NCBI RefSeq assembly: GCF_035605935.1
Contig: NZ_DATNGK010000115.1
Span: 1-47,838 of the forward strand
Source of the DNA: Actinocrinis sp035605935
Lineage (GTDB): Bacteria; Actinomycetota; Actinomycetes; Streptomycetales; Catenulisporaceae
Reading direction: 5' to 3'
DNA length: 47,838 nt
Part shown: piece after piece, positions 7,428-15,828 of the stretch
How positions within the stretch are numbered: the first letter of the stretch is position 1
How the letters are laid out: each line of letters begins with the position of its first letter
Notes under the pieces: generated by a model
What the model was told of the DNA's origin: nothing
The model's input: the letters and a program-made list of their open reading frames with translations, nothing else
Databases searched by the model: none
Translations under genes and position numbers: made by a program

Positions 7428-8405
7428 ATGACGCGTTATCTGCTACGACGGCTGCTGCACGCAGCGTTCGCCTTGTGGGCGGCCTTCACGGCCTCGTTCG
7501 GCCTGTTGTACTTGCTGCCGGCGGATCCGGTTTCCGTCATGGCGCTTGGCGGCGCGGGCGGCGGCGTGCCGAGCGCGGCCCAGGTCGCCGCTCTGCGCAG
7601 GGCTTACGGGTTCGACCGGCCGGTGCCCGAGCAGTACCTGTCCCGGCTGACAGCCGCGCTGCACGGTGATTTCGGCAACTCTGTGCAGACCGGCCAGTCG
7701 GTGACCCGGCTGATCGCGGACGCTCTGCCGCAGACTCTGCAACTGGCCGCCGCGGCGCTGTTGCTTGCGCTGGTGGGTGCATTGATCGTCTCGCTGGCGA
7801 CAGTCCGTACCTTGCCACTGCCTTGGCTGCGGCACGCCCCCGTGCCGTGGCTGGGCCGAGCCCTGCGCTCGCTGCCGGCGCTCGGAGTGTCAGCGCCGAG
7901 CTTCTGGGTCGGCCTGATGCTGATTCAGCTCTTCTCCTTCCGCTGGCGGCTCTTCCCGGCCGTCGGCGATGACGGTTTGTCAGGCCTGGTACTTCCGGCG
8001 CTGACGCTGGCCCTGCCCACCGGGGCGATCCTCGCGCAGGTATTGACCCGCAGCCTGGTCACCGCGCTGGGCGAGCCCTACATCCAAACCGCGCTCGCGG
8101 CCGGCAGCGGGCCGGGCCGCATCCTGTTCAGGCAGGCGCTGCGCAACGCATCCATCGCGCCGCTGACCGTCGCCGGACTGCTCGTCGGCGAACTGCTGGC
8201 CGGAGCCGTCACCGTGGAAACGGTCTTCTCGCGGACCGGGATCGGCCGGGCCACCGCCACCGCCGTCAGCACTCAGGACATCCCGGCCGTGCAAGGGCTC
8301 GTAGTCTTCGGCGCCCTGGTGTTCACATTGGTCAGCCTGGCGCTTGACCTGCTGGTGCCGCTGCTTGATCCGCGGATCGCCGCCACGGCCGGGGGTAGCC
8401 GATGA
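7428..8405 (+). CDS. ABC importer permease, DppB/OppB type
   Basis: Integral membrane subunit of a peptide-type importer, 325 residues. The N-terminal TRYLLRRLL start followed by a long hydrophobic helix, the PADPVSVMALGG and FDRPVPEQYLSRL region and GDFGNSVQTGQSV are all hallmarks of the DppB family. The EAA-type cytoplasmic loop that docks the ATPase lies around LAAGSGPGRILFRQALRNA near nt 8090-8150. ATG at 7428 follows the IclR stop by 3 nt. Its stop overlaps the next permease start (ATGA, 8402-8405), so the two permeases are translationally coupled. Confidence 0.93.
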   Translation: MTRYLLRRLLHAAFALWAAFTASFGLLYLLPADPVSVMALGGAGGGVPSAAQVAALRRAYGFDRPVPEQYLSRLTAALHGDFGNSVQTGQSVTRLIADALPQTLQLAAAALLLALVGALIVSLATVRTLPLPWLRHAPVPWLGRALRSLPALGVSAPSFWVGLMLIQLFSFRWRLFPAVGDDGLSGLVLPALTLALPTGAILAQVLTRSLVTALGEPYIQTALAAGSGPGRILFRQALRNASIAPLTVAGLLVGELLAGAVTVETVFSRTGIGRATATAVSTQDIPAVQGLVVFGALVFTLVSLALDLLVPLLDPRIAATAGGSR

Positions 8406-9256
8406 GCGCAGTGGACACCGCCGACATCGCCTCGGCGGCGCGCACTCGAAAGCGGTACGCCCCAGGGCTGGTGCTCTCGGCGGCCGTACTCGTTCTGATC
8501 CTGACCGCCGCGATCGCACCCGGGCTGTTCACGCGTCAGGATCCGCTGGCCGCCGATCCGATCCATCGGCTGGAGCCGCCCAGCCGCGCGCATCTGTTCG
8601 GGACCGACGAGCTGGGGCGGGACTTGTACTGCCGAGTCCTGCACGGCGCCGCGCTCTCGCTCTCCACCGCCGGTATCGCGCTGGCCATCGGGTTGCTTTG
8701 CGGCACCCTCCTGGGCCTGATCGCGGGCACCGCCCGAGGCCGCGTGGACGACCTGCTGATGCGCGCTACCGACGTGCTGCTGGCGATCCCGTCCCTGCTG
8801 GTCTCCCTCGCGGTGGTCACGGCGCTCGGCTTCGGCGCCACCAAGACGGCGGTAGCGGTCGGCGTCACCGGGATCGCGAGTTTCGCCAGGATCACCCGCG
8901 CGGAAGTGTTGCGGGTGAGCGTCGCGCCGTACGTCGAGGCCGCGCATGTCGTCGGCGTGCGCCGTCCCACGGTGCTGATGCGCCACGTGCTGCCTAACGC
9001 GTGGGCGCCGGTGCTCGGCTTCGCGGCCGTCTCCTTCGGGGCCAGCCTGCTGGCCGTGTCCACCCTCGGTTTCCTCGGTTATGGGACGCCTCCGCCGACG
9101 CCCGAGTGGGGCTCGCTGGTCGCCTCGGGGCGCTCGTACTTCGCGGAGGCGTGGTGGCTCAGCACCCTGCCGGGACTGACCATCGTCGCCACGGTGCTGG
9201 CCGCCAACCGGATCGCCCGCGCCCTGCACGGCGAGGACGGCAGGCTGCCGCGGTGA
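8402..9256 (+). CDS. ABC importer permease, DppC/OppC type
   Basis: Second membrane subunit, 284 residues. DppC-family features are the periplasmic segment LEPPSRAHLFGTDELGRDL after the first helix, then GTLLGLIAG, and the EAA loop region AAHVVGVRRPTVLMRHVLPNAW near nt 8940-9000. Five to six membrane helices are expected. It overlaps the upstream permease by 4 nt and the downstream ATPase gene by GTGA (9253-9256), so the three products should be made in fixed ratio. It works with DppB and the fused ATPase to move the ligand delivered by the lipoprotein. Confidence 0.93.
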   Translation: MSAVDTADIASAARTRKRYAPGLVLSAAVLVLILTAAIAPGLFTRQDPLAADPIHRLEPPSRAHLFGTDELGRDLYCRVLHGAALSLSTAGIALAIGLLCGTLLGLIAGTARGRVDDLLMRATDVLLAIPSLLVSLAVVTALGFGATKTAVAVGVTGIASFARITRAEVLRVSVAPYVEAAHVVGVRRPTVLMRHVLPNAWAPVLGFAAVSFGASLLAVSTLGFLGYGTPPPTPEWGSLVASGRSYFAEAWWLSTLPGLTIVATVLAANRIARALHGEDGRLPR

Positions 9257-10896
9257 CGCTTCTTGACCAGCCCCTGCTGGAGGTTCAGGGTCTCTCCGTC
9301 TGCTATCGCACCCCGAGAGGTGCCCGGCGCGCGGTGCGCGGCGTCGACCTGCACGTCGCCGCCGGGGAGACCGTGGCGGTGGTCGGCGAGTCCGGTTCGG
9401 GCAAGTCGACCCTGGCTCACGCCCTGATCGGCCTGCTTCCCAACGGCGGATACCGCGAGACGGGCAGCATCCGGTTCGACGGCGCGGACCTCACGGCACT
9501 CTCGGATCGAGAGCTGCGTGCGCTGCGCGGCGCCGGGATCGGCTTCGTCCCGCAGGACCCGTCGGCATCACTCAATCCGGTGCGGCGCGTCGGCCATCAG
9601 GTCGCCGAGGTGTTGCGGATCCACGGACGGATCGACCGCAGGACAGCGGCCGCCCGCGCCGTGGAACTGCTCGACCAGGCGGGTGTTTCCGACCCATCGC
9701 TGCGCGCCGGCCAGTACCCACATGAGCTGTCGGGCGGGCTACGCCAACGCGTGCTGATCGCCATCGCCCTGGCCGCGGCGCCCCGCCTGATCATCGCCGA
9801 CGAGCCGACCAGCGCCCTAGACGTCACCGTGCAGCGCCGCATCCTCGACCACCTGGAGAAGCTGACTCACGAAACCGGCGCCGCACTGCTGCTGATCACG
9901 CACGACCTGGGTGTCGCGGCGGACCGGGCGCAGCGGGTGGTCGTCATGTCCGGCGGCGCCGTCGTGGAGTCGGGAACGTCTCGTCAGGTGCTGCTCGAAC
10001 CAGTGCACTCCTATAGCCGGCATCTGGTGGCGTCCGCGCCGAGCCTGACCACTCGGCCTCTGGTGACCTGCCCGAGTGCGGCCGAACGGAGCGACGGCGA
10101 GTCCGGAGACGACCTCCTCGTCGCCGATAACCTGGTGCATGAGTATCCGGCGCCGGGCCGCCGCTCGGGTGTGGGTCTGCGCGCCGTCGATGCGGTCAGC
10201 TTCCGGATCAGTCGAGGCGAAACCTTCGCCCTGGTCGGCGAATCGGGCTCGGGAAAGACCAGCATCGCCCGGATCGTCGGGCGACTGCTGGACCCGACCC
10301 GCGGACGGGTCCTGTTCGACGGCAAGGACATCACCGCGGCGCGAGGCGGCGAGCTTCGAGCGCTGCGCCGCCGCATCCAGTTCGTGCAACAGAACCCTTA
10401 CACCTCGCTTGACCCGCGCCAATCGGTGGAGCAGATAGTCACCGAGCCCCTGCGCGCCTTCCGGCTGGGCGACCGGCAGGACCGTGCCGCGCGGGTGCGG
10501 ACACTGTTGGATCAGGTGGCTCTGCCGGCCGCGCTGCTGCGCCGCCGCCCTTCGGAACTTTCCGGCGGTCAGCGCCAGCGCGTCGCCATCGCCCGCGCCC
10601 TCGTGCTCAGTCCGGACCTCGTGGTCTGCGACGAGCCGGTATCAGCCCTCGACGCCTCGGTGCAGGCCCAGATCCTTGAGCTGCTCGTGACGCTGCAAGA
10701 CGAGCTCGGTGTCAGCTACCTGTTCATCTCGCACGATCTGGCCGTCGTGCGCCAGATCGCTCATCGCACTGGAGTGTTGCGGGCCGGCCGGCTCCTCGAG
10801 GCCGGAGCGACGCAAGAGATCCTCACCTCCCCCGCCAACGCCTACACCAAGGAACTGATCGACGCCATTCCCGGTTCTCGCGCCTTATCCGACTGA
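9253..10896 (+). CDS. Fused double ATPase of the peptide-type ABC importer (DppD-DppF)
   Basis: 547-residue protein with two complete nucleotide-binding domains. The first has Walker A GESGSGKST, signature LSGGLRQR and Walker B LIIADEPTSALD. The second has GESGSGKTS, LSGGQRQR and LVVCDEPVSALD, followed by the H-loop in FISHDLAVV. Oligopeptide systems usually use two separate ATPases, DppD and DppF; a single-chain fusion is a known actinobacterial variant. The GTG start overlaps the permease stop. The open frame continues upstream to 9001, but that part overlaps the permease gene and is not coding. It is the last structural subunit of the importer, followed after 106 nt by a second IclR gene. 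Confidence 0.94.
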   Translation: MTLLDQPLLEVQGLSVCYRTPRGARRAVRGVDLHVAAGETVAVVGESGSGKSTLAHALIGLLPNGGYRETGSIRFDGADLTALSDRELRALRGAGIGFVPQDPSASLNPVRRVGHQVAEVLRIHGRIDRRTAAARAVELLDQAGVSDPSLRAGQYPHELSGGLRQRVLIAIALAAAPRLIIADEPTSALDVTVQRRILDHLEKLTHETGAALLLITHDLGVAADRAQRVVVMSGGAVVESGTSRQVLLEPVHSYSRHLVASAPSLTTRPLVTCPSAAERSDGESGDDLLVADNLVHEYPAPGRRSGVGLRAVDAVSFRISRGETFALVGESGSGKTSIARIVGRLLDPTRGRVLFDGKDITAARGGELRALRRRIQFVQQNPYTSLDPRQSVEQIVTEPLRAFRLGDRQDRAARVRTLLDQVALPAALLRRRPSELSGGQRQRVAIARALVLSPDLVVCDEPVSALDASVQAQILELLVTLQDELGVSYLFISHDLAVVRQIAHRTGVLRAGRLLEAGATQEILTSPANAYTKELIDAIPGSRALSD

Positions 10897-10905
10897 CCGT
10901 CAGTC
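10891..10905. repeat. 15-bp palindrome over the stop of the fused ATPase gene
   Basis: GACTGA (10891-10896) and TCAGTC (10900-10905) are perfect inverted arms around CCG. It includes the TGA stop codon and lies about 100 nt before the second IclR gene. It could be a weak terminator, an operator or chance. Confidence 0.3.
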
Positions 10906-11002
10906 CTGATCGCGGCGGCGCCCAGCGCGCAGTCACGCGGCGGACAGTGCGCGGCGAAGTGCGAGCCAGGCCGGACGAACGCCTAGCCAGGAGACCGAAC
11001 AC

Positions 11003-11824
11003 ATGTCTTATAGCGGCACAACGACCACCGAGGCGGCAGCGATTGCGGTAGGCGCCGAAGAAACGAGCGCACCAGGTCCGTGGCCCCGCGCACCGCAGGG
11101 ATCGTCGGCACGCAACCTGTTGGAGAAGGCGTATTTCGTGCTCGGCGCCCTGCCTGCCGACGGCAACTGGATCAGCCTCTCTGAAGTCGCCCGCATCACC
11201 GGCCTGCCGAAATCGACCGTGCACCGCCTGCTCGGCATGCTCACCAACCTGCGTCTGGCCGACCGCCACGGATCCGGCTACCGGCTCGGTCCGCGAATGA
11301 TGAGCCTGGTACAGCACGCCTCCGGCGGATATGCCTCGGCCTTGCGCGACTTCCTGCTGCCGCATCTGCTTGACCTGTTCCAGAGCACCGGGCACGCCGT
11401 GCACCTTTGCGTGGAGCACATGCACGGTGCCCTCTGCCTGGAGCACCTGCACGGCCACAGCGGAACGCGCCTGCGCCTGAAGTCCGGCTCCGTGCTGCCG
11501 AAATACTCCACCGCCATGGGCAAGATGCTCGCCGCGCACTCCGACTGCGCCGAGGGCGACGAACTGAGCGCGGATCTGCAAGCGGAACTCGAGCGCATCC
11601 GACGCGAAGGCATCGCCGTCGACCTGGGCGGCCTGGGCCGTGGCCTGACCTGTGTCGCCACGCCGATCTGGGGGCCCGCGCGCACCGTGGTCGCAGTGTT
11701 CGCCGTCACCGGTCCGGTGCACGGGCTCGATGTCCCGGCCGTCTCACGCCAACTGCGGCGCACCGCACACTGCGCGGGCCGGGATCTCGCGCGTTCGCCA
11801 GGCCTGGCCGCACGCCGCAGATGA
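11003..11824 (+). CDS. IclR-family transcriptional regulator (second copy)
   Basis: 273-residue regulator with an N-terminal winged helix (SEVARITGLPKSTVHRLLGM) and a C-terminal IclR effector domain (SGSVLPKYSTAMGKMLAA). The ATG at 11003 is preceded by AGGAGA at about 8 nt. Relative to the IclR gene at 6651-7424 it has a 35-residue N-terminal extension rich in T, A and E, and the same order of motifs (wing GYRLG, RHVSG versus PRMMSL). It is the last gene of the importer region before the convergent ispG gene, 13 nt away. With two related regulators, one may answer to the imported compound and the other to a downstream product (inference). Confidence 0.92.
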   Translation: MSYSGTTTTEAAAIAVGAEETSAPGPWPRAPQGSSARNLLEKAYFVLGALPADGNWISLSEVARITGLPKSTVHRLLGMLTNLRLADRHGSGYRLGPRMMSLVQHASGGYASALRDFLLPHLLDLFQSTGHAVHLCVEHMHGALCLEHLHGHSGTRLRLKSGSVLPKYSTAMGKMLAAHSDCAEGDELSADLQAELERIRREGIAVDLGGLGRGLTCVATPIWGPARTVVAVFAVTGPVHGLDVPAVSRQLRRTAHCAGRDLARSPGLAARRR

Positions 11825-11837
11825 CGAGCGTGCATCG

Positions 11838-12992
11838 TCAGCCGATCGCGACTTCCGGTGAGCCGTCGCCGAGGTCGGCGCCCATCTCCTCGGCCAGCCG
11901 CACGGCCTCCTCCACCAGGGTCTCCACGATCTGCGACTCCGGCACGGTCTTGATGACCTCACCCTTCACGAAGATCTGCCCCTTGCCGTTACCCGAAGCC
12001 ACACCCAGATCAGCCTCGCGCGCCTCACCCGGCCCGTTGACCACACACCCCATCACCGCCACCCGCAGCGGAACATTAAGCCCCTCCAACGCCGCGGACA
12101 CCTGATCAGCCAGGGTGTACACATCCACCTGCGCACGCCCACACGACGGACACGAGACGATCTCCAAACCCCGCTGGCGCAGACCCAGCGACTCCAGGAT
12201 CTGCATGCCGACCTTCACCTCCTCCACCGGAGGCGCCGACAGCGAAACCCGGATCGTATCCCCGATACCCTCCGCCAACAGCGCCCCGAACGCCACCGCC
12301 GACTTGATCGTGCCCTGAAACGCCGGACCCGCCTCCGTCACCCCCAGATGCAGCGGATAATCACACGCCGCCGCCAAAAGCCGGTAAGCCTGAATCATCA
12401 CCACCGGATCGTTGTGCTTCACCGAGATCTTGATATCCCGGAAATCATGCTCCTCGAACAACGAGCACTCCCACAGCGCGGACTCCACCAGCGCCTCCGG
12501 CGTCGCCCTGCCGTACTTCTCATACAGCCGCGGATCCAGCGACCCGGCGTTCACCCCGATCCGGATCGGCACCCCCGCCGCCTTCGCCCGCCGCGCGATC
12601 TCCCCCACCTGGTCATCGAACTTGCGGATGTTACCCGGATTCACCCGCACCGCCGCGCACCCCGCATCGATCGCGGCGAACACATACTTGGGCTGGAAGT
12701 GAATATCCGCGATCACCGGGATCTGCGACTTACGCGCGATCATCGGCAACGCATCCGCGTCATCCTGCGACGGGCACGCCACCCGCACAATCTGACAACC
12801 GGACGCGGTCAGCTGCGCGATCTGCTGCAGCGTCGCATTCACATCCGAGGTCAACGTCGTGGTCATCGACTGCACCGAGACCGGCGCATCCCCACCCACC
12901 GCCACATTCCCCACCATGATCTGCCGGGACTTGCGGCGCGGCGCGAGCGGTTTGGCCGGAATGGACGGAACACCGAGGGAAACGGCGGTCAT
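11838..12992 (-). CDS. ispG: 4-hydroxy-3-methylbut-2-en-1-yl diphosphate synthase (flavodoxin)
   Basis: Penultimate enzyme of the MEP isoprenoid pathway, also called GcpE. It reduces ME-cPP to HMBPP with a [4Fe-4S] cluster. 384 residues, the normal size of the bacterial two-domain form. N-terminal TIM-barrel signatures include VGGDAPVSVQSMT and ADIHFQPKYVFAAID. The C-terminal cluster ligands are visible in VSCPSCGRAQVD and in MGCVVNGPGEA. The ATG has a GGGGAG sequence about 10 nt upstream. It lies after rseP and dxr on the same strand, as in streptomycetes. Codon use in the middle of the gene favours G-ending and T-ending codons (GCG, GTG, GGG, GAT), unlike its first about 27 codons, its last about 40 and the neighbouring genes. 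Confidence 0.97.
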   Translation of the reverse strand: MTAVSLGVPSIPAKPLAPRRKSRQIMVGNVAVGGDAPVSVQSMTTTLTSDVNATLQQIAQLTASGCQIVRVACPSQDDADALPMIARKSQIPVIADIHFQPKYVFAAIDAGCAAVRVNPGNIRKFDDQVGEIARRAKAAGVPIRIGVNAGSLDPRLYEKYGRATPEALVESALWECSLFEEHDFRDIKISVKHNDPVVMIQAYRLLAAACDYPLHLGVTEAGPAFQGTIKSAVAFGALLAEGIGDTIRVSLSAPPVEEVKVGMQILESLGLRQRGLEIVSCPSCGRAQVDVYTLADQVSAALEGLNVPLRVAVMGCVVNGPGEAREADLGVASGNGKGQIFVKGEVIKTVPESQIVETLVEEAVRLAEEMGADLGDGSPEVAIG

Positions 12993-13162
12993 CGTTCGGG
13001 CACTCCCCAGTCTTGGGACGGCGGTTCCTGCGTCAATGGATCAGCGACAAGAGCAACGCTACGACACATCGACTGCTCTCATTGCACCGCGTCCCTCGCC
13101 CTTCACCCGATCTTCACCGGTTGTGCGCCGAACGGCACATCCGGTGGGCCGAGCTGACACGG

Positions 13163-14371
13163 CTAGGACGGCAGGCGGATCGGGTTGGTGATGTCCGCGG
13201 CCAACAGCAGCAGGGTGAGGCCGACGAAAAGCAGGAGGAAGGCGTACGCCACCGGCATGAGCTTGTTCAGATCCACGCGGCCCGGCACCGGCCGGCGCAG
13301 CAGCCGGTAGACCCGCTTGCGGCCCTCCTCGTAGAGCAGGATCGCGATGTGCCCGCCGTCCAGCGGCAGGATCGGCAGCAGGTTGAACACGCCGATGAAC
13401 ACATTGATGACGGCGACGAGCGCGAAGAATCCGGAGAAGCCGGCCTCTCCGATGATGCTTCCGCTCAGCTGCGCCATGCCGACCACGCCGACCGGGGAGC
13501 TCGTGGAACGCTGGGTGTGATCGACGGTGGAGGTGAACAGCTTCGGGATCGCGGCCGGGATGGAGCCGAGGCCCTTGAACGTCCCGACGATCGCGCTACC
13601 GAACTGCCGGCCACTGTACGCGGCGGCGGAGATCGGATTGTAGTGCTGCGTATAAGCGTCCTGACCGAGGCCGACCAGGCTGCCCGGCGCGGTGTGCCCG
13701 TCCGGATACGTGACCGACTTCACGCCGATCGGCACGATGGTCGCGGTATGCCGGCCGCCCTGCGGATCGGTGAAGGTGATCGTCGCGGACTGGTTGGCCG
13801 GCAGCTGGTGTAGCGCGGTGGTCAGCGCGTCGAAGTTCGCGATGTGCGCGCCGTTCACGGTGGTGATCAGGTCGCCGGTGGCCAGCCCGGCCTTCGCCGC
13901 CGGGGAGCGGTCGGCGCCGGCGGCGCAGCTGTCGGTCGGCGTGCCGTCCGAGGTCAGGCAGGCCGCGACGTGGCCGACCTTCGCCGAGGCGTCCGCCTTC
14001 TGCACACCGAACAGCATCGGGCTGAGGAAGAACAGCACCAGCGCGATCAGGAAGTGGGTGAGCGACCCGGCGGAGAGGGTGAGCAGGCGCTTGCTGGCCG
14101 GCTTGTTCTTGAGCGCGCGGTCCTCGTCGCCGGGCTCGATCTCGTCCAGGTCCGTCATCCCGACGATCTTGACGTAGCCGCCGGCCGGGATCGCCTTGAT
14201 GCCGTACTCGGTCTCGCCGCGCCGGAATGACCACAGCCGGGTGCCGAATCCGACGAAGAACTCGGTGACCTTGCCGCCGGACCAGCGCGCGCACACCATG
14301 TGCCCGGCCTCGTGCAGCACGATCGAGATGAGCAGCGCCACCACGAACAGCAGCGCGCCGAGGACGTTCAC
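13163..14371 (-). CDS. Site-2 intramembrane metalloprotease, RseP/Rip1 type (M50)
   Basis: Membrane-embedded zinc protease that cuts transmembrane substrates such as anti-sigma factors, 402 residues. The zinc-binding HEAGH motif is at residues 20-24 in the first helix, the GGYVKIVGM segment follows, one PDZ domain lies in the middle (around AAKAGLATGDLITTVNG), and the third zinc ligand motif is LPLDGGHIAI near residue 350. The start codon is GTG at 14369-14371. It sits between dxr and ispG, a conserved actinobacterial arrangement; the corresponding M. tuberculosis gene is rip1 (Rv2869c). A possible ECF-type promoter lies about 100 nt upstream. Confidence 0.95.
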   Translation of the reverse strand: MNVLGALLFVVALLISIVLHEAGHMVCARWSGGKVTEFFVGFGTRLWSFRRGETEYGIKAIPAGGYVKIVGMTDLDEIEPGDEDRALKNKPASKRLLTLSAGSLTHFLIALVLFFLSPMLFGVQKADASAKVGHVAACLTSDGTPTDSCAAGADRSPAAKAGLATGDLITTVNGAHIANFDALTTALHQLPANQSATITFTDPQGGRHTATIVPIGVKSVTYPDGHTAPGSLVGLGQDAYTQHYNPISAAAYSGRQFGSAIVGTFKGLGSIPAAIPKLFTSTVDHTQRSTSSPVGVVGMAQLSGSIIGEAGFSGFFALVAVINVFIGVFNLLPILPLDGGHIAILLYEEGRKRVYRLLRRPVPGRVDLNKLMPVAYAFLLLFVGLTLLLLAADITNPIRLPS

Positions 14372-14475
14372 GCCGGGAAACCGCCTTCATGTCGAGTGGT
14401 GCTGCACGCAAAACCGGCCGGACCCGATTCTTCTATCCCGGATCCGGACCTGACCAAACCAGCCGTCTCCCGGAC

Positions 14476-14503
14476 AGACGTACGCGGGAACCGGGAAAGT
14501 TCC
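14476..14503 (-). promoter_or_regulatory. Possible ECF-sigma promoter upstream of the site-2 protease gene
   Basis: On the minus strand, GGAAC (14503-14499) is followed 18 nt later by CGTCT (14480-14476). This resembles the GGAAC/CGTC boxes used by envelope-stress ECF sigma factors in actinobacteria. A start near 14470 would give a leader of about 100 nt to the protease start at 14371. This rests on two short boxes only. Confidence 0.3.
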
Positions 14504-14535
14504 GGACCGGCTCGCGGCCTGGATCTACGCCGAGC

Positions 14536-15798
14536 CTACCGGCTGGCCGCCGCGCCGGTGAGTTCTTCGGCGCGGGCGCGCGACCAGCGATCCGCCTCGA
14601 GCACGGCCTCCAGCGTCGCCGCCTCGGCCGAAAGCGCCCCGCTCGCGGCCAGATCGGCGTACTCGGCGACCACGGTCGCGACCGTGTCCACGATCCCGGT
14701 GAACGGCAGCCGGCCGGCCAGGAACGCCCCGACGCACGCCTCGTTCGCGCCGTTGAACACGGCTGGGAAAGTCCCGCCGGCCTGCCCGACCTGCTTGGCC
14801 AGCCCCACGGCAGGGAACGCCTTCTCGTCCAGCGGGAAGAACTCCCAGCTCGCGGCCTTCGTCCAGTCGCAGGCCGGGGCGGCGTCGGCGACCCGGTGCG
14901 GCCAGCCCATCGCCAAGGCGATCGGGATGCGCATGTCCGGCGGCGAGGCCTGCGCGATCGTGGAGCCGTCCGCGAACTCGACCATGGAGTGCACGATCGA
15001 CTGCGGGTGCACCACGACCTCGATCCGGTCGAACGGGATGTCGTAGAGCAGGTGCGCCTCGATGACCTCAAGGCCCTTGTTGACCAGCGTCGCGGAGTTG
15101 ATAGTGACCAGCGGGCCCATCGCCCAGGTCGGATGCGCCAGGGCCTGCTCGGGCTTCACGTCGACCAGTTCGTCGCGAGTCCGGCCGCGGAACGGACCGC
15201 CGCTCGCGGTCACCACGAGCCGGCGCACCTCGTCCGGGCTGCCGCCGCGCAGGCACTGGGCCAGCGCCGAGTGCTCGGAGTCGACCGCGACGATCTGACC
15301 GGGCGCGGCCAGCGAGCGGACCAGGTCGCCGCCGATGATCAGCGATTCCTTGTTGGCCAGGGCGAGGGTGCGTCCGCTGCGCAGCGCGGCGAGGGTGGCC
15401 TTGAGTCCAGCGGCGCCGTCGATGCCGTTGAGCACCACGTCGCAGTCCAGCGCGGCCAGTTCGGCGGCGGCGTCGGGACCCGTGACGATCTTCGGCAGCC
15501 GGTAGCCGCCGGTCGGGTAGCCGCGGCGCTGCGCCTCGGCGTAGAAGGCGAGCTGGAGGTCCTGCGCGGCGGTCGCCTTTGCGACGGCGACGACCTCGGC
15601 TTCGAGGTCGAGGGCCTGCTGGGCGAGCAGCGTCGCGTTCTTTCCTCCGGCGGCGAGCGCGACGACGCGGAACCGGTCGGGGTTGCGAGTGATGACGTCG
15701 ATGGCTTGGGTACCGATCGAGCCGGTTGAGCCGAGGATGACGATCCGCCGGGGGTTACCGATGCGGCTGCTGCTGCTCGCTTCACTCATGGGCGCCAT
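14536..15798 (-). CDS. dxr: 1-deoxy-D-xylulose 5-phosphate reductoisomerase
   Basis: First committed enzyme of the MEP pathway: isomerises and reduces DXP to MEP with NADPH. 420 residues from the ATG at 15798. The NADPH-binding loop LGSTGSIGTQAID is near residue 22. Active-site and metal motifs are visible: NKESLIIGGDLV, VDSEHSAL, SGGPFRG and HPTWAMGP. The initiator at 15798 (MAPMSE) is preferred over 15789 because GCGGAA precedes it. The frame runs on to 15999, but that part overlaps the divergent DUF4190 gene. Upstream of rseP and ispG on the same strand, it likely heads this core block. The divergent gene starts 30 nt away. Confidence 0.97.
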   Translation of the reverse strand: MAPMSEASSSSRIGNPRRIVILGSTGSIGTQAIDVITRNPDRFRVVALAAGGKNATLLAQQALDLEAEVVAVAKATAAQDLQLAFYAEAQRRGYPTGGYRLPKIVTGPDAAAELAALDCDVVLNGIDGAAGLKATLAALRSGRTLALANKESLIIGGDLVRSLAAPGQIVAVDSEHSALAQCLRGGSPDEVRRLVVTASGGPFRGRTRDELVDVKPEQALAHPTWAMGPLVTINSATLVNKGLEVIEAHLLYDIPFDRIEVVVHPQSIVHSMVEFADGSTIAQASPPDMRIPIALAMGWPHRVADAAPACDWTKAASWEFFPLDEKAFPAVGLAKQVGQAGGTFPAVFNGANEACVGAFLAGRLPFTGIVDTVATVVAEYADLAASGALSAEAATLEAVLEADRWSRARAEELTGAAASR

Positions 15799-15828
15799 TG
15801 TTCCGCACCGGCTTGGTAAGGTCGCGCC

